Below are positions 62,457-64,000 of a stretch of DNA of 64,000 bases, piece after piece. Position 1 is the stretch's first letter, and each line of letters opens with the position of its first letter. A program made the position numbers and the translations under genes. Below the pieces are notes generated by a model. It searched no databases, had not been told where the DNA came from, and saw only the letters and a program-made list of their open reading frames with translations. Source of the stretch: JAICUF01 sp038250675. Its GTDB lineage: Bacteria > Gemmatimonadota > Gemmatimonadetes > Gemmatimonadales > GWC2-71-9. Location of the stretch: positions 1 through 64,000 of the forward strand of contig JBBSCB010000017.1 of NCBI GenBank assembly GCA_038250675.1, read 5' to 3'.

Positions 62457-64000
62457 CTATGACGGACCGGAGCCACGTTTCGCCTTGTCGCGGCGCACGG
62501 TCAGCCGCTTGCCCTTGATCTTGGTGGCCCGGAGCGCCGCCACCACCCGCTCCACCAGATCCTCCGGCAGCTCCACCAGCGAGAATGCGTCGGCAATCTC
62601 GATGGCGCCGATATCGCTCCCCGCGATCCCCGCCTCGTTCGCGATGGCGCCCACCAGATCGGCCGGCCGCATGTTGGCCTTCCGGCCGGCCCCGATGTAG
62701 ATCCGCACCATGCCCGCCGTGCTCGTCGCGCGCCCCGCCGGCCGCTCGCGCTGCGCCGCCGGCGCCGCGGACTTCCCGGCCGATCGCGCGCGCGGGACCG
62801 GCGCCTCGGTCACCGGAATATCCGCCTCATCCTCGTCGGCCGCGCCGCCGCTGGCCGCATGCGCCAGCTGCACCGCCGCGGTGGCGATGTCCATGAGATC
62901 GAACTCCTCCGACAGCGATTCCACCACCACCCGGAACCCGTCGAGCCCGTCCGCCAGGATCAGATCACGGATCGAGGCGCGGGTCACATCCAGCCGGCGG
63001 GCCCGGACATCCAGCACCGTCGGCACCCGGGCCACCTCGATCTTCTGCCGGGTGACCTGCTCGATGTTGCGCAGCAGCCGGTGCTCGCGCGGCTCCGCCA
63101 GCGTGATGGCCACGCCCTCCCGCCCCGCGCGCCCGGTCCGCCCGATCCGGTGCACGTACGCCGCCGGCGAGGCCGGCACGTCGAAGTTGATCACGTGCGT
63201 GAGCTGGTCGATGTCCAGCCCGCGCGCGGCCACGTCGGTCGCCACCAGCAGGTCGATGGCACCGCCCCGCGTGCGCTTCATCACCCGGTCCCGCTGCTCC
63301 TGCGTCATACCGCCGTGCAGCGCCTCGGCGCTGTACCCGCGCGCCGCCAGCGTCTCGGTGAGCGTGTCAACCTCGGTGCGGGTGCGGCAGAAGACCAGCG
63401 CCAGCCTCGGCGCTTCCAGGTCGAGGATGCGCGCCAGCGCCGCCAGCTTGTGTGCCCGCGGAAGGATGTATGCCGTCTGCCGCACCTTGGGCAGTGCGCC
63501 CGCCGCCGTGGCTTCGCGCGGAATCAGCACCCGCACCGGATCGGTCAGGTGCCGCTCGGCGATCGCCGCAATGCGCTTGGGAATCGTGGCGGAGAAGAGC
63601 GCGGTCTGGCGCCCGGCCGGGGTCGCGTCAAGGATCAGCTCGAGCTCGTCGGCAAACCCCATGTCGAGCATCTCGTCGGCCTCGTCGAGGACGACGCCGC
63701 TGAGCCCCGACAGATCGAGCGTGCTGCGGCGAATGTGATCGAGCGCCCGGCCCGGCGTGGCGACCACGACGTGCACGCCGCGGCGCAAGGCGTGGATCTG
63801 CCGGTTGAATTCCTGGCCGCCGTAGATCGGCAGCGTGATCGCACCCACCGCGCGGCCGTAGCGGTGGAACGCTTCGGCCACCTGCATGGCGAGCTCGCGC
63901 GTCGGCACCAGCACCAGCAGCGACGGCCGGCCCGGCGCGGGTTTGCCGGCGGGAAGATTCTGCAGGAGGGGGAGCGCAAAGGCCGCGGTCTTGCCGGTGC
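62457..64000 (-). CDS. DEAD-box RNA helicase with DbpA-type RNA-binding domain, 5' end missing
   Basis: The frame is open to the right edge, where TGKTAAFALPLLQ is the Walker A motif. PTRELA, TPGR, DEAD (VVLDEADEMLDMG), SAT and the C-terminal helicase motifs ARGLD and HRIGRTGRAG are all visible. After a variable region the last 75 residues (MVRIYIGAGRKANMRPADLV to KGKRLTVRRDK) form a DbpA/CsdA RNA-binding domain. It probably remodels ribosomal or cold-induced RNA. About 50 N-terminal residues should lie beyond base 64000. Confidence 0.93.
   Translation of the reverse strand, partial: TGKTAAFALPLLQNLPAGKPAPGRPSLLVLVPTRELAMQVAEAFHRYGRAVGAITLPIYGGQEFNRQIHALRRGVHVVVATPGRALDHIRRSTLDLSGLSGVVLDEADEMLDMGFADELELILDATPAGRQTALFSATIPKRIAAIAERHLTDPVRVLIPREATAAGALPKVRQTAYILPRAHKLAALARILDLEAPRLALVFCRTRTEVDTLTETLAARGYSAEALHGGMTQEQRDRVMKRTRGGAIDLLVATDVAARGLDIDQLTHVINFDVPASPAAYVHRIGRTGRAGREGVAITLAEPREHRLLRNIEQVTRQKIEVARVPTVLDVRARRLDVTRASIRDLILADGLDGFRVVVESLSEEFDLMDIATAAVQLAHAASGGAADEDEADIPVTEAPVPRARSAGKSAAPAAQRERPAGRATSTAGMVRIYIGAGRKANMRPADLVGAIANEAGIAGSDIGAIEIADAFSLVELPEDLVERVVAALRATKIKGKRLTVRRDKAKRGSGPS

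Noticed and set aside
1..64000. tRNA, rRNA, CRISPR array, insertion sequence or prophage
   Set aside because: No cloverleaf, repeat-spacer pattern, transposase, terminal inverted repeats or phage structural genes were seen while reading both strands.

Overview
The window is a high-GC, densely packed bacterial chromosome segment. By eye it is roughly two thirds or more G+C, with many 4-base ATGA/GTGA gene overlaps. It carries a BamA/TamA-like plus TamB pair, a TolC-RND efflux operon and many lipoprotein signals, so the organism is Gram-negative. The short RpoD-type sigma factor, BTAD/TPR regulator, separate FTR1-cytochrome fusion and small lipoproteins would suit Gemmatimonadota, but that assignment is an inference from gene content and was not tested by phylogeny. 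I see no tRNA, rRNA, CRISPR array, insertion sequence or prophage.

Region 1 (1-15.7 kb): the 3' end of a prephenate dehydratase fused to an AroH-type chorismate mutase; a cytochrome c-FTR1 iron permease; then a tightly coupled leftward series which, read from its upstream end, is BamA/TamA-like, TamB, diacylglycerol kinase-like, an NtrC-type regulator, a zinc-ribbon mini-protein, NlpC/P60, HAD, CYTH, an unknown membrane-anchored protein and AcpS. Region 2 (15.7-30.5 kb): a peptide-type binding protein plus a single DppB-like permease, DacB, SixA, a ferredoxin-NADP reductase-like flavoprotein, corrinoid adenosyltransferase, AroB, a sigma-70 factor with two palindromes at its promoter, a Lon-N domain protein, the glycolate oxidase set GlcD-GlcE-GlcF, a HAD phosphatase and YgfZ.

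Region 3 (30.5-40 kb): a tiny Met/Thr-rich lipoprotein; a chelatase-type AAA+ ATPase and a VWA protein that look like a functional pair but are separated by an amidohydrolase of lower GC, a cytidylate kinase-like gene and an MFS transporter; an M48 metalloprotease; and a DUF4397 lipoprotein. Region 4 (40-51.8 kb): an oligopeptidase B-like S9 peptidase, a DinB gene broken by an in-frame TGA, a BaiN/HI0933-type flavoprotein, an HD-GYP protein and a HEAT-like protein that share an N-terminal domain, a ThrE-like exporter, a BTAD/TPR regulator and a VOC protein.

Region 5 (51.8-64 kb): a tetR-tolC-mfp-rnd efflux operon with a clear operator candidate, a YihY-family protein preceded by a remnant of an M28 peptidase, a TonB-N-terminus-like protein with a carboxypeptidase-regulatory-like domain, a small lipoprotein, a pseudopilin-like mini-protein, a stand-alone MreB, and a DEAD-box helicase with a DbpA-type RNA-binding domain that runs off the window.

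The most notable signals are the prephenate dehydratase-AroH fusion, the interrupted ATPase/VWA pair, the HD-GYP/HEAT pair, the nonsense-broken DinB, the M28 remnant, and a rare AAGTCATTG word that recurs only in three divergent promoter regions.
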